A stretch of 64,000 nt of DNA from Planotetraspora silvatica (GTDB lineage: Bacteria > Actinomycetota > Actinomycetes > Streptosporangiales > Streptosporangiaceae), in contig NZ_BOOQ01000019.1 in NCBI RefSeq assembly GCF_016863315.1, positions 1 through 64,000 of the forward strand, read 5' to 3'. The notes beneath the pieces are model-generated. The model was not told the DNA's origin and did no database searches. It worked only from the letters and a program-made list of their open reading frames with translations. Positions 33,852 through 42,563 of the stretch are shown piece by piece. The stretch's first letter is position 1, and the number at the start of each line of letters is the position of its first letter. Position numbers and translations under genes: made by a program.

Positions 33852-34558
33852 CCCACGACCACGTGCTCGGCTGGCTCGACGGGCGGCCGCTCCCGCGGGC
33901 CGATCTCGACCGCCGGCTTGCCGCCCTGCGCGGCGGGCCGCGGTCCTCGGCGCTGCCCGAACCAGGAAGCGCCGAGGACCGGCAGCTCACGCGCTGGGTC
34001 GCCCAGGTCATGCTCACCGAACTGCTGTGCGAGGCGGAGGCGGCCCGGCGAAGGCTCGACGTGGGCGCGGCCCTCCCGGTGCGCCTCGACCAGCGCGCCG
34101 CCGTCGAGCTCGGCTCGATCACCGCCGCGGCCTTCGAGGGCTGCGGTGCCGTACGAGCCGTGTATGAGGCGGTGACGGCCGACGTGACGGTGCCGGAGGA
34201 GCAGGCGACGGCCTACGCGGCGGCGACGGCCCGGCCCCCTGCCGAGTCCGAGTGGCGGCTGTCCACCGCGGACGGTGACTTCGACGCGGCTCCCGGCACA
34301 TTGCCGGAGCGGCTCGCGTCCGCGCTCGCCGGCGCGGCGCCCGGGCAGACGGTGACGGTCGACGGCCTCACCGTCACCCTGCTCGGCACGCGGGAGCCGC
34401 GCGATCCGCCCGAGCCCGGTCCGCGTCTTCTCGACGCGGCCCGGCGTCTGGCCTTCGTCCGCTGGCTCGACCACGCTCGGGCGCACCGGCTCCGGCTGGT
34501 GCCGGGCCTGGAACACCCGGGAGACCCCGCCCAGCCCGACAACCACCACCGCCACTGA
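33848..34558 (+). CDS. Conserved protein of unknown function coupled to the GH38 gene
   Basis: A 236-residue protein whose GTG 33848 overlaps the alpha-mannosidase stop (GTGA). The N-terminus VLGWLDGRPLPRADLDRRLAALR resembles the opening of SurA/parvulin-type N-domains, and the C-terminus LVPGLEHPGDPAQPDNHHRH is a conserved-looking, His-rich end. No catalytic motif or TM segment is visible. Tight coupling implies it works with, or helps fold, the very large mannosidase; that is inference. Confidence 0.7.
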   Translation: MTHDHVLGWLDGRPLPRADLDRRLAALRGGPRSSALPEPGSAEDRQLTRWVAQVMLTELLCEAEAARRRLDVGAALPVRLDQRAAVELGSITAAAFEGCGAVRAVYEAVTADVTVPEEQATAYAAATARPPAESEWRLSTADGDFDAAPGTLPERLASALAGAAPGQTVTVDGLTVTLLGTREPRDPPEPGPRLLDAARRLAFVRWLDHARAHRLRLVPGLEHPGDPAQPDNHHRH

Positions 34559-34645
34559 GCGGTCCCGCCGCGGGCCTCCGCCCTTCGGCGAGGTGCCGAG
34601 CCGGGATGTGATCCGTCGGCTTCACGATCTGCCGGCGGCGTCTCG

Positions 34646-35263
34646 TCAGTGATCCACCGGATGACGGTCACGGCTTGCACGGAGGTGCTGGATCCCCACG
34701 TCGAGGGCGGCTTCCAGGTGCGTGAACCGTCCGGTCGAGAGCCTGATCACGATGCCTCCCTGGATGCCGGCCAGCAGGGCGGCCGCCGCGTGCTCGGCAT
34801 CGAGCCGGGGGTCGATCTCGCCTTGGCCCTGCATGGCGCGGACACCGGCGGCGATGTCGCCCTGCCACCGGTTGAGCAACTCGGTGACGACGGCCCGGGC
34901 TCCGGGGGTGCTGGGGCCGAGTTGTGAGATCAGCGCGTCCAGCGGGCAGTCCCAGGCCTGTCGGCGGTACCGCTGAATCAGCACGTCGCGCCATTCCTCC
35001 CAGGCAGGCCAGGATGTCAGCCCGCTCAACTGCGGCTGCTGGTCGCTGAGGACGCGGTCGGCCTCATATCGCGCCACGGCGAGGAGCAGTTCCTCCCTGC
35101 CACCGGGGAAGTAGTGGAACAGCTGGCTCTTGCTCGTGCCGGTCCTTCTCCGCACGTCGTCCAGCGTGGTGGCGGCGACGCCGTGCTCACGGATCTCCGC
35201 GGCGGCGCCGTCGATGATCCGCTGCCGCGTCGCACTGCCTTTGGGGGTCAACTCCCGGGTCAT
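34646..35263 (-). CDS. TetR-family regulator
   Basis: A 205-residue regulator. HTH: TRQRIIDGAAAEIREHGVAATTLDDVRRRTGTSKSQ, split here by the usual loop, followed by LFHYFPGGREELLLAVA. The C-terminal domain has LLAGIQGGIVIRLSTG, as in TetR_C members that sense small lipophilic ligands. It is divergent from an SDR gene with a TGGAC/GTCCA palindrome between them. Confidence 0.92.
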   Translation of the reverse strand: MTRELTPKGSATRQRIIDGAAAEIREHGVAATTLDDVRRRTGTSKSQLFHYFPGGREELLLAVARYEADRVLSDQQPQLSGLTSWPAWEEWRDVLIQRYRRQAWDCPLDALISQLGPSTPGARAVVTELLNRWQGDIAAGVRAMQGQGEIDPRLDAEHAAAALLAGIQGGIVIRLSTGRFTHLEAALDVGIQHLRASRDRHPVDH

Positions 35264-35280
35264 ACCGCACGCCTTTCGAC

Positions 35281-35296
35281 TGGACTTGCCGGTCCA
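35281..35296. promoter_or_regulatory. TetR operator between regulator and SDR gene
   Basis: TGGAC-N6-GTCCA in the 90-bp divergent gap, with a further TGTCCAG half-site near 35325. Probably the binding site of the TetR protein. Confidence 0.7.
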
Positions 35297-35353
35297 AATT
35301 TATGTTGCGACGTTGGGCCTGTCCAGTTTCACCCTGATCGGGGGGCACACCAC

Positions 35354-36109
35354 ATGACCGCACGACTGCAGGACCGATACGCACTGGTCACCGGCTCCAC
35401 CGACGGCATCGGCGTGGCCGTCGCCCAAGCCCTCGCGGCCGAAGGAGCGCACGTCATCGTCAGCGGCCGTAACACGGACCGCGGGAAGGAGACCGTCCGC
35501 GCGATCGAGGAGGCCGGGGGCCGGGCCACCTTCGTCGCCGCCGACCTGGGCCGGGGAGCGGCCGCGATCCGGGAACTCGCCGACGCCGCGAACGAGGTCG
35601 CCGGCGGGGCACTCGACATCCTGGTGAACAACGCCGCACTGCTGATCGACCCGGCGCCGACCGCGGAGGTCGGCGAGGACCTGATCGATCAGGCGCTGCG
35701 CGTCAACGTGAAAGCCGCCTTCCTGCTCACCGGCCTCATCGCCCCGGCGATGGCCGCACGCGGCAAGGGCGTCATCATCAACATGGGCTCGATCAACGGC
35801 CTGTTCGGCTCGGCCCACTCCGCGCTCTACAGCGCCACCAAGGCGACGATCCACTCCCTGACGAAGTCGTGGGCGGCCGAATACGGGCCCGCCGGAGTCC
35901 GGGTCAACACCGTCGCCCCGGGACCGACCCTCACCGAGAAGATCTCCGGCATCCAGGACCGCCTGGCGCCGATGATCGCCGCGATGCCCTCGCGGCGTGC
36001 CAGCACACCGGCCGAGGTCGGCGCCGCCGTGGTGTTCCTGGCCGGCGACGACGCGTCCAACATCCACGGCGCCACCCTCTCCGTCGACGGAGGGCGCGCG
36101 GCCGTCTGA
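35354..36109 (+). CDS. Short-chain dehydrogenase/reductase
   Basis: A 251-residue classical SDR. TGSTDGIGVAVAQAL is the NAD(P)-binding TGxxxGxG; NNAAL, the catalytic Ser in NMGSINGL, and YSATK (Tyr-x3-Lys) follow; the C-terminus SNIHGATLSVDGGRAAV is typical. ATG 35354 is used because upstream codons lie in the operator region. It is the likely target of the divergent TetR protein. Substrate unknown; SDRs so controlled often detoxify carbonyl compounds. Confidence 0.9.
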   Translation: MTARLQDRYALVTGSTDGIGVAVAQALAAEGAHVIVSGRNTDRGKETVRAIEEAGGRATFVAADLGRGAAAIRELADAANEVAGGALDILVNNAALLIDPAPTAEVGEDLIDQALRVNVKAAFLLTGLIAPAMAARGKGVIINMGSINGLFGSAHSALYSATKATIHSLTKSWAAEYGPAGVRVNTVAPGPTLTEKISGIQDRLAPMIAAMPSRRASTPAEVGAAVVFLAGDDASNIHGATLSVDGGRAAV

Positions 36110-36149
36110 CCTCGGCCCCCTGCCGAACGCGTTGGACGGTCTGGAGAGA

Positions 36150-37373
36150 TCAGACCCGGCGGAGCCTCCGGATCGACGGGATGAGCAGCAACGCCGCGCA
36201 CACCGCGGCGGTGACTCCCGCCGACAGGAGCAGCAGGTCGCGGGGTTCGACGACGGAGGACACCGGGCCCACCAGGGCCTGGCCCACCGCCACGCCGGAG
36301 ACCGAGCCGGCCACCTCGTAGGCGGTGACGCGGTTGAGGACGTCGGGCGCCACCTGGGTCTGGACGCTGGTGGACCACATCACCGACCAGACGGCCCAGC
36401 CGGCGCCGCCGATCAGCTGACCGGCCATCAGCGCGGGAAGCGGGAGTTCCAGGGCGGCCGACAGGGGGATGCAGATGAAGCCGATCATGGCCACGGCGCC
36501 CGCGGCCAGTGGGCGGACCGGACGGAAGCGGATCGCGACGAGGCCTCCGATCACGGTTCCCGCGCCCAGCGCCGCCATCGCCCAGCCGTAGGCGGCCTCG
36601 CCGAGGCGGTCGCCGATCAGCCGGGAGCCCAGCGGGATGTAAGGGCCGAAGACGAGCATGCCGAAGAACACCCAGACCACGATCACCGACCACATCCAGG
36701 TGCGGGAGCGGAACTCCGTCCAGCCGCGCCGCAGGTCGAGCAGAACGGTCGAGGACTCCCTGGCCACGGCGCGCGGGGCGAACCTGATCAGCGCCAGGCA
36801 CAGGGCGCTCACCAGGAAGGTGCCCGCGTCGAAGGCGTAGACCGCGCCCGCACCGATCAGCGCCATCAGGATCCCCGCCAGGACCGGGCCGCCGAGTTGC
36901 GTGGCCGCATCAGCGATCTTGAGGGTGCCGTTGGCGCGCTGGGGGTCCTTCGCGACGAGGGGGACCATCCCCTTGCCACCGGGCTCGAACATCGCGGCGG
37001 CCGTCCCGGACAACGCGGAGGCGCACAGCAGCAGCCACATCGGCGGGACTCCGGCGAAGAAGGCGACGGCGACCACGCCCTGGGTGACGATCCGGACCAG
37101 GTCCGCGCCGACCATCATGGCGCGCGCGCCGACCCGGTCCGCGAAGACCCCGCCGAACAGAACGAACAGAACGAAGGGCGCGGTCCAGACGGCCAGAACG
37201 TACCCCACCCCCGAGACCCCGTAGACGGCCCCGACCGCCAGCGCCGCCGCGACCGGCAACATCGCGTCACCAAGCAGCGACACCACCCGGGCGGCGAAGT
37301 ACAGCGAGAAATCCTTGGTCCAGAGCCTTGCGGGGACGCCCGGGGACGCTTCGCGATCAAGGATCGCGGTCAT
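36150..37373 (-). CDS. Major facilitator superfamily efflux transporter
   Basis: A 407-residue protein with about 12 hydrophobic helices (from FSLYFAARVVSLLGDAMLPVAAALAVGAV). FGGVFADRVGARAMMVGADLVRI is the MFS loop 2-3 motif. The family is MFS_3/enterobactin-exporter-like. ATG 37373 has GGAG eight bases upstream; ATG 37406 is an alternative. It is divergent from an AraC-type regulator with a long inverted repeat between them. Confidence 0.9.
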   Translation of the reverse strand: MTAILDREASPGVPARLWTKDFSLYFAARVVSLLGDAMLPVAAALAVGAVYGVSGVGYVLAVWTAPFVLFVLFGGVFADRVGARAMMVGADLVRIVTQGVVAVAFFAGVPPMWLLLCASALSGTAAAMFEPGGKGMVPLVAKDPQRANGTLKIADAATQLGGPVLAGILMALIGAGAVYAFDAGTFLVSALCLALIRFAPRAVARESSTVLLDLRRGWTEFRSRTWMWSVIVVWVFFGMLVFGPYIPLGSRLIGDRLGEAAYGWAMAALGAGTVIGGLVAIRFRPVRPLAAGAVAMIGFICIPLSAALELPLPALMAGQLIGGAGWAVWSVMWSTSVQTQVAPDVLNRVTAYEVAGSVSGVAVGQALVGPVSSVVEPRDLLLLSAGVTAAVCAALLLIPSIRRLRRV

Positions 37374-37392
37374 TCGACGATCTCCATGACCA

Positions 37393-37438
37393 GTCATCCT
37401 GGACATGCGGCCGCCCGCGCACAGGTGTCCAGAATGAC
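37393..37438. promoter_or_regulatory. Inverted repeat between MFS and AraC-type genes
   Basis: GTCATCCTGGACAT at 37393-37406 and its near-complement at 37425-37438 (12 of 14 positions), with an 18-bp spacer, fill the divergent gap. Probably a regulatory site for the AraC-type protein. Confidence 0.65.
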
Positions 37439-37459
37439 ATCATCAGGTACATTCGTGCC

Positions 37460-38398
37460 ATGAAGCACCGCGTGGTCGCCCTGGTCGGTCCACCGCAGGA
37501 GATGTACCCGGTGACCTGCGCCTCCGCCGTGTTCGGCTGCCACGGCCCCGACATCCCCCAGCACTACGACTTCCGGCTCTGCGCCGAGCGTCCCGGCCCG
37601 ATCCGGACCACGATGGGCGCCGACATCGTCGTCGACGACGGACTGGAGGCCCTGGCGGAGGCCGACACGATCCTCATCGCGCACTGGTGCGCCGGGCCGG
37701 ACATCTCCGCCGAACTCGGCGACGCCGTCCTGGCCGCCCACGCTCGCGGTGCCCGGATCGTCGGGATCTGCTCGGGCATCCACATCCCGGCGAGCCTGGG
37801 CCTGCTGGACGGCCGCAGGGCCGCCGCCCACTGGGAGATCGCGGGCGAGCTGCGCCGGCGCTACCCCCGGGTCCGCGCCGACGCCACCGTGCTGTACGTC
37901 GATCACGGCGACGTCGCGACCGCGGGCGCCTCGGCCACCACCGTCGACCTGTGCCTCAACCAGGTCAGGCGCGAACACGGCGCCGCCCTGGCCATGCGGA
38001 TCGGCCGTCAGCTGTCGGCCGCGCCGCACCGGGAGGGCTGCCAGCGCCAGTACCCCGCGCTGCCGACGACGGGCCCGGTCCCCGACTCCCTCGCCCCGCT
38101 GCTCGACTGGATCACCGCCAACCTCGACCGCCCGCTGACTCTGGAGGACATGGCCACCCGCTCCGGGATGTCACCGCGCACCCTCAGCCGCCACTTCTCC
38201 GAGCAACTCGGCATCTCCCCCGGCCGCTGGGTCCTCGACCGGCGCATCGCGGGAGCCCGCGCCCTTCTGGAGGAGACCGAACTTCCGGTCGAGACGATCG
38301 CCCAGCGCGTCGGGCTCTCCTCCGCGGTGAACCTGCGCCGCCGCTTCCACAACGCCCTGAAGACCACCCCGGCCGCCTACCGCCACTCCTTCCGCTGA
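37460..38398 (+). CDS. GlxA-type AraC regulator (DJ-1/PfpI domain plus AraC HTH)
   Basis: A 312-residue protein. Residues about 1-185 form a class I glutamine-amidotransferase-like domain (IVGICSGIHIPASLGLLDGRRAAAHW, with Cys in the nucleophile-elbow position). The C-terminal 100 residues are two AraC HTHs (LTLEDMATRSGMSPRTLSRHF and ETIAQRVGLSSAVNLRRRFH). Members of this group sense unknown small molecules. ATG 37460 begins MKHRVVALVG. It probably activates the divergent MFS gene. Confidence 0.92.
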   Translation: MKHRVVALVGPPQEMYPVTCASAVFGCHGPDIPQHYDFRLCAERPGPIRTTMGADIVVDDGLEALAEADTILIAHWCAGPDISAELGDAVLAAHARGARIVGICSGIHIPASLGLLDGRRAAAHWEIAGELRRRYPRVRADATVLYVDHGDVATAGASATTVDLCLNQVRREHGAALAMRIGRQLSAAPHREGCQRQYPALPTTGPVPDSLAPLLDWITANLDRPLTLEDMATRSGMSPRTLSRHFSEQLGISPGRWVLDRRIAGARALLEETELPVETIAQRVGLSSAVNLRRRFHNALKTTPAAYRHSFR

Positions 38399-38466
38399 TC
38401 GTTCAGGCCGCGCAACCAGCACGGCGACCACACCCGCATGAGGAGTCGTGATGGTAGAAATTCGGC

Positions 38467-38829
38467 ATGGATCATGCTGAAGCACGGCGGTTCGCCGAGG
38501 AGTGGGCGGCGGGGTGGAATTCCCATGATCTCGATCGGATCATGACGCACTACGCCAGTGAGGTGGTCTTCCGGTCACCGTTGGCCGCACGCATCATCGA
38601 CGGGTCCGACGGTGTCGTCCGTGGCATCCAGGCTCTGCGCGCGTACTGGGCCGAGGGACTGCGGCGCAATCCCGACCTGCGGTTCGAGGTCATCGCGGTG
38701 TACGTCGGTCTCGACGGCATCGTGATCAACTACCGGGATCAGACCGGCCAGCCGGCCGCGGAAGTCCTGGTCTTCCGCGACGGCCTGATCGTCTCGGGCA
38801 TGGCCACCCGCGGTTCGGATGAGTTGTGA
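38467..38829 (+). CDS. SnoaL-like/NTF2-fold protein
   Basis: A 120-residue single-domain protein with the nuclear-transport-factor-2 fold: ARRFAEEWAAGWNSHDLDRIMTHYASEVVFRSP opens the cone, and RFEVIAVYVGLDGIVINYRD and AEVLVFRDGLIVSG are the later strands. Such proteins may be isomerases, hydrolases or binding proteins. ATG 38467 starts MDHAEARRF; no pathway context. Confidence 0.85.
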   Translation: MDHAEARRFAEEWAAGWNSHDLDRIMTHYASEVVFRSPLAARIIDGSDGVVRGIQALRAYWAEGLRRNPDLRFEVIAVYVGLDGIVINYRDQTGQPAAEVLVFRDGLIVSGMATRGSDEL

Positions 38830-38914
38830 CCGGCGGCCTTGGCCGGACGTCCCCGCTTCATGAAGCAGAGCCGGCCGGTGCCCGAGCAGGTGATCCAGCA
38901 GGCCGGGGCCGTCG

Positions 38915-39811
38915 CTAGCGTACGGAGCAGACGGCGGATCCGATCACGGACGTCACGGCGTCCGGGTGGGATATCAGGGTCAGGTGGGAGCCGCCGCGGA
39001 ACTCGGTGATCTTCGAGTTGGCCCGATGAGCCATGGCCCGCTCCGAGGTCGGGGTGATGATCCGGTCACCGGTGCTGATGAAGAACCAGGACGGGATCGT
39101 CTTCCACGCCGCGGCCTTCGACGGCGTCGTGAACGCACTGGTCGAGGCGGCTCGCTGGGTGGCCCACAGGCGGACCGCGACGTGCCGGGGCAGGTCCGAG
39201 GCGAACGACCGGACGAATGCGTCCTTCTTGAGGTAGAGGTCGGCGGCCCCCACGGGCGCCCCGGGATAGGGCACCTTGTCGTAGAGGGTGGCCGGATCCG
39301 CGTTGAGGGCGGAGCCGGAGCCGCTGAGCCCGCCGGTGGTCTCGCCGACATCGGGCGCCGCGGCGTCGACGTACACCAGGGCCTTGACGTTCGGCACATC
39401 CGCGGCCGCGTTCGTGATCACCGAGCCTCCGTAGGAGTGCCCGACGAGCACGATCGGGCCGGAGACGGTCTTCAGGAAGTCGGCGACGGACGCGGAGTCC
39501 GTGGTGAGGTCCCGGAGTGGATTCGCCACGGCCCGAACGGGATAGCCCGCGCGCTGCAGGAATCTCACTTCGCCGTTCCAGCTGGAGGCGTCGGCCCAGG
39601 CCCCGTGCACCAGGACGACCGTGGGCTTCACGCGTCCCGGCGACGGGCAGCCGACGAGCGGGGACGGCTCATGCCCCGTGACAGCCTGGGCGCCGGTCGC
39701 CGACGCCGCCACAGCCGACGCGGCGATCACGATGAGCGCCACCAGAGGCGCGGGCCGTCGTGTCGTGCGTGCGGAACTCCTTGTTCTCCGCTCCGGTTCG
39801 AGATCCATCAT
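38915..39811 (-). CDS. Secreted alpha/beta-hydrolase (esterase-like)
   Basis: A 298-residue protein. The first about 45 residues form a signal peptide (RRPAPLVALIVIAASAVAASATGAQA, shown in part as APLVALIVIAASAVAASA). VVLVHGAWADASSWNGEV holds the oxyanion loop, LVGHSYGGSVITNAA the nucleophile Ser, STGDRIITP the Asp and GGSHLTLISHP the His. ATG 39811 follows GGAGGGGGAGAA. Relatives are extracellular esterases of unknown substrate. Confidence 0.9.
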   Translation of the reverse strand: MMDLEPERRTRSSARTTRRPAPLVALIVIAASAVAASATGAQAVTGHEPSPLVGCPSPGRVKPTVVLVHGAWADASSWNGEVRFLQRAGYPVRAVANPLRDLTTDSASVADFLKTVSGPIVLVGHSYGGSVITNAAADVPNVKALVYVDAAAPDVGETTGGLSGSGSALNADPATLYDKVPYPGAPVGAADLYLKKDAFVRSFASDLPRHVAVRLWATQRAASTSAFTTPSKAAAWKTIPSWFFISTGDRIITPTSERAMAHRANSKITEFRGGSHLTLISHPDAVTSVIGSAVCSVR

Positions 39812-39890
39812 GTTTCTCCCCCTCCATCTCCGGTACGGCTGGTCGGCCTGTTGGGGAGTCGGGCGATCGTGCTCGTGGAGGGCGGGGAGG

Positions 39891-40463
39891 TCAGGCGAGG
39901 TGCTTGACCGCCCAGTCGTGCAGAGCACGGGCGGAGTCCACCACGGACTCGCGCCAGGTCTTCGCGGCGCCCTCCCCCGCGTCGTCGCTGACGTGCTTGA
40001 CCAGGCGGATGGGAACGCCCGCCTGCTGGGCGACGGCGGCCAGGGCGTAGCCCTCCATGTCGACCAGATCGGCGCGGGCGGCGAGCGCGTCCCGCGCGGT
40101 GTCGTCCGCGATGAAGGAGTCGCCGGTCGCGAGGACGGGTCCCTCGACGGACAGCGTCAGGGGAGCTCCATAGGTCTCACCGGTGAGGCTGCGCAGGACG
40201 GCCGTATCGAGATCATGCTGGAAAACGGTGCTCACCTCGTGGGTTCCCGTCCAGCCGGGACGCAGCGCCCCCGCGGTTCCCAAGTTGATCACCGAGGACG
40301 GCAGGGGGCCTCTGCCCAGCACGCCCGCCAGCGCGGACGCCGCGTTGACCTTCCCCATGCCTGTCAGCAGCACCGGCAGGCCCCCGTCCAGGAACTGCGC
40401 CTCCTGCTGGACGGCGAGGACGAGAAGGGGCCGGTCAGAGGTGATCGTTCCGCTCAGTTCCAT
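39891..40463 (-). CDS. MTA/SAH-type nucleosidase (PNP/UDP family)
   Basis: A 190-residue enzyme of the PNP_UDP_1 family. VLLTGMGKVNAASALA is the phosphate/ribose-side Gly-rich segment, VLATGDSFIAD and DLVDMEGYALAAVA (catalytic Asp/Glu region) match 5'-methylthioadenosine/S-adenosylhomocysteine nucleosidases. It would cleave adenine or another base from a nucleoside. It is shorter than E. coli MtnN (232). ATG 40463 is preceded by GGTGG. Confidence 0.82.
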   Translation of the reverse strand: MELSGTITSDRPLLVLAVQQEAQFLDGGLPVLLTGMGKVNAASALAGVLGRGPLPSSVINLGTAGALRPGWTGTHEVSTVFQHDLDTAVLRSLTGETYGAPLTLSVEGPVLATGDSFIADDTARDALAARADLVDMEGYALAAVAQQAGVPIRLVKHVSDDAGEGAAKTWRESVVDSARALHDWAVKHLA

Positions 40464-40617
40464 AGGAACCACCTTAGAGACGCGTTCATCAGGGTAAACA
40501 GCCTGCCCTACCGCCCGGAGGGCACAACGAGGGCGCGGCATCGCTCCCGAGGTGGAAGCTCGCCGGCCTCACGGGCTCGCGCCCGGCGACCGCCGAGCGG
40601 CACGTCGACCAGGCCGA

Positions 40618-41562
40618 TCAGTCGTCGCGGCTCGCGTGGGTGAGCCGATGAGCGAGCGCTCGGATGTGGTGTTTGAGTTCGGGTGGATCGAGGACCTCGA
40701 AGTCGATGCCCTTGAGCGCGACGTAGAGGGCGATTTTGTCGAGGGATTCGCCGCCGGCGTGGAAGAGGCAACTGCCGGCGTCGCGGTGTTCGAGACGGCC
40801 CGCGGTGGGTGACGTGTGTTCGGAGACGATGTCGAGCGGTGCGTGGAACAGGATGGTCGCCCGGTACCGGTATGGGGAAGCGGTAAGGGCGTTGGAGACG
40901 TAGGTGTGCACCCCCTCGGCGGGCTCGGGCCGGGGAGTGAAGCGCGGCCCGGGTTGCGGGGCCAGGTCCATGCGGTCGAGGCGGAAGGTGCGCCAGTCGT
41001 CGCGGTCGAGGTCGAAGGCGAGCAGGTACCAGCGCCGGCCGGTGTGGATGAGCCGGTACGGCTCGGCGCGGCGGGGGCGTTGCTGGTAGCCGAAGCGGAT
41101 GCCTTCGTGGGCGCGGCAGGCGGCGGCCAGGGCGGTGAGCAGGTCGGGGTCCACGGTGGGGCCGGGGCCGGTCAGCGGCAGGATGGCCGACTGCATCGCG
41201 CCCACGCGGTGGCGCAGCCGGGAGGGCAGGACCTGTTCGAGCTTGGCGAGAGCACGCAGCGAGGTCTCCTCGATCCCGGTGACCGTGCCCGTGGCGGCGG
41301 CGCGCAGGCCAATGGCCACGGCGACGGCTTCGTCGTCGTCGAGCAGCAGCGGCGGCAGGGCGGCCCCGACCCCGAGCCGGTACCCGCCGGTGGTCCCGGT
41401 GGCGGACTCGACGGGGTAGCCGAGGTCGCGGAGCCGGTCGACGTCGCGGCGGACGGTGCGGGTGGTGACGCCGAGGCGCTCAGCCAGTTCGGCGCCGGGC
41501 CAGTCGCGGCGGGATTGGAGCAGGGACAGCAGCCGCAACAGCCGTGCCGAGGTTTCCAGCAT
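40618..41562 (-). CDS. WYL-domain (DeoR-like HTH) regulator
   Basis: A 314-residue regulator. The N-terminal winged helix reads LSLLQSRRDWPGAELAERLG and TTRTVRRDVDRLRDLGYPVES; a WYL domain follows (HTGRRWYLLAFDLDRDDWRTFRLDRM), then a WCX-like C-terminus (ALYVALKGIDFEVLDPPEL). WYL domains often sense nucleotides or nucleic acid. It is divergent from an NmrA-like gene across a perfect inverted repeat, its likely operator. Confidence 0.92.
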   Translation of the reverse strand: MLETSARLLRLLSLLQSRRDWPGAELAERLGVTTRTVRRDVDRLRDLGYPVESATGTTGGYRLGVGAALPPLLLDDDEAVAVAIGLRAAATGTVTGIEETSLRALAKLEQVLPSRLRHRVGAMQSAILPLTGPGPTVDPDLLTALAAACRAHEGIRFGYQQRPRRAEPYRLIHTGRRWYLLAFDLDRDDWRTFRLDRMDLAPQPGPRFTPRPEPAEGVHTYVSNALTASPYRYRATILFHAPLDIVSEHTSPTAGRLEHRDAGSCLFHAGGESLDKIALYVALKGIDFEVLDPPELKHHIRALAHRLTHASRDD

Positions 41563-41581
41563 CCGCGCGCACTCCCTTCAA

Positions 41582-41606
41582 CTTGAGGACCGAACCTGTC
41601 CTCAAG
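41582..41606. promoter_or_regulatory. Operator between WYL regulator and NmrA-like gene
   Basis: CTTGAGGAC-N7-GTCCTCAAG, perfect 9-bp arms, in the roughly 100-bp divergent gap. Confidence 0.85.
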
Positions 41607-41665
41607 GGTTTCTAGTGTGGCTCGCACCGGGTCACCCGGGAACCCTCGAAGCCAAGGAGAACGTC

Positions 41666-42499
41666 ATGATCCTCGTCACCGGCGCCACTGGTAACGTCGG
41701 CCGCCACGTGCTCGACCTGCTGGTCGCCGGCGGCCACGCCGTACGTGCCCTGAGCCGGTCTCCGCAGGAGGCGGTGTGGCCGGCCGAGGTCGATGTCGTC
41801 GCCGGCGACCTGGCCGCCCCGGCGTCGCTGGACGCGGCCCTGGCCGGCGTGGAGTCGGTGTTCCTGTTCGCCGTCCCGGGCAGCGGGCCCGCGTTCGTCG
41901 CCGCCGCCCAGCGGGCCGGCGTGCGTCGGGTCGTGCTGCTGTCCTCCGGCGGGGTCGACGACGAAGCGGAGGTCCAGGACGGGCCGATCGCCGCCTACCA
42001 CGCCGAGATTGAGCAAGCCCTGCGCGGCTCCGGCCTGGCGTGGACGTTTCTTCGCCCGGACGTGTTCGCCGCCAACAGCCTGATGTGGGCCGGGCAGACC
42101 AGGTCCGGCGACGTGATCCGCGGTGCCCACGCCGAGGCGGCATCCGCGCCGGTGCACGAGGCCGACATCGCCGCGGTCGCCGCGGCCGCCCTCACCGAGG
42201 ACGGGCATGCCGGTCAGGTGTACCGGCTGACCGGGCCGCAGTCGCTCAGCCACGCCGACCAGGCCGCCATCCTCGGCCGCGCGCTCGGCCGGCCCATCCG
42301 CTACGCCGAACTGCCCGCCGAGACCGTGCGTCAGGCGATGAGCGCCCACGTGCCGGGCCCCATCCTGGACAACATCTTCACCACCTGGGCCGCCTCCGTC
42401 GGCCGCACCGCACCCACCACCACCGACATCGAGAAGGTCACCGGTCGTCCCGCGCGGAGCTACCACGACTGGGCCCTCGACCACGCCGCCGCGTTCTAG
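41666..42499 (+). CDS. NmrA/atypical SDR-family NAD(P)-binding protein
   Basis: A 277-residue Rossmann-fold protein, MILVTGATGNVGRHVLDLLV (GxxGxxG), with VRRVVLLSSGGVDDEAEVQ and YRLTGPQSLSHADQAAILG as in NmrA-like quinone reductase or sensor proteins (QorB/YtfG type). ATG 41666 follows AAGGAG. Likely controlled by the divergent WYL regulator. Its last nine codons lie in a tandem duplication. Confidence 0.9.
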   Translation: MILVTGATGNVGRHVLDLLVAGGHAVRALSRSPQEAVWPAEVDVVAGDLAAPASLDAALAGVESVFLFAVPGSGPAFVAAAQRAGVRRVVLLSSGGVDDEAEVQDGPIAAYHAEIEQALRGSGLAWTFLRPDVFAANSLMWAGQTRSGDVIRGAHAEAASAPVHEADIAAVAAAALTEDGHAGQVYRLTGPQSLSHADQAAILGRALGRPIRYAELPAETVRQAMSAHVPGPILDNIFTTWAASVGRTAPTTTDIEKVTGRPARSYHDWALDHAAAF

Positions 42500-42531
42500 T
42501 CCCCGAACCACGCCGCCGCGTTCTACTCCCC
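42481..42531. repeat. 27-bp tandem duplication of a gene's 3' end
   Basis: CCACGCCGCCGCGTTCTA-TCCCC occurs at 42481-42504 and again at 42508-42531 with one difference (TAG against TAC). The first copy contains the NmrA-like stop codon; the second lies just outside the gene. Confidence 0.9.
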
Positions 42532-42563
42532 ACCACCGTCCCGCGTCGAGGAGCAACCGAGAG

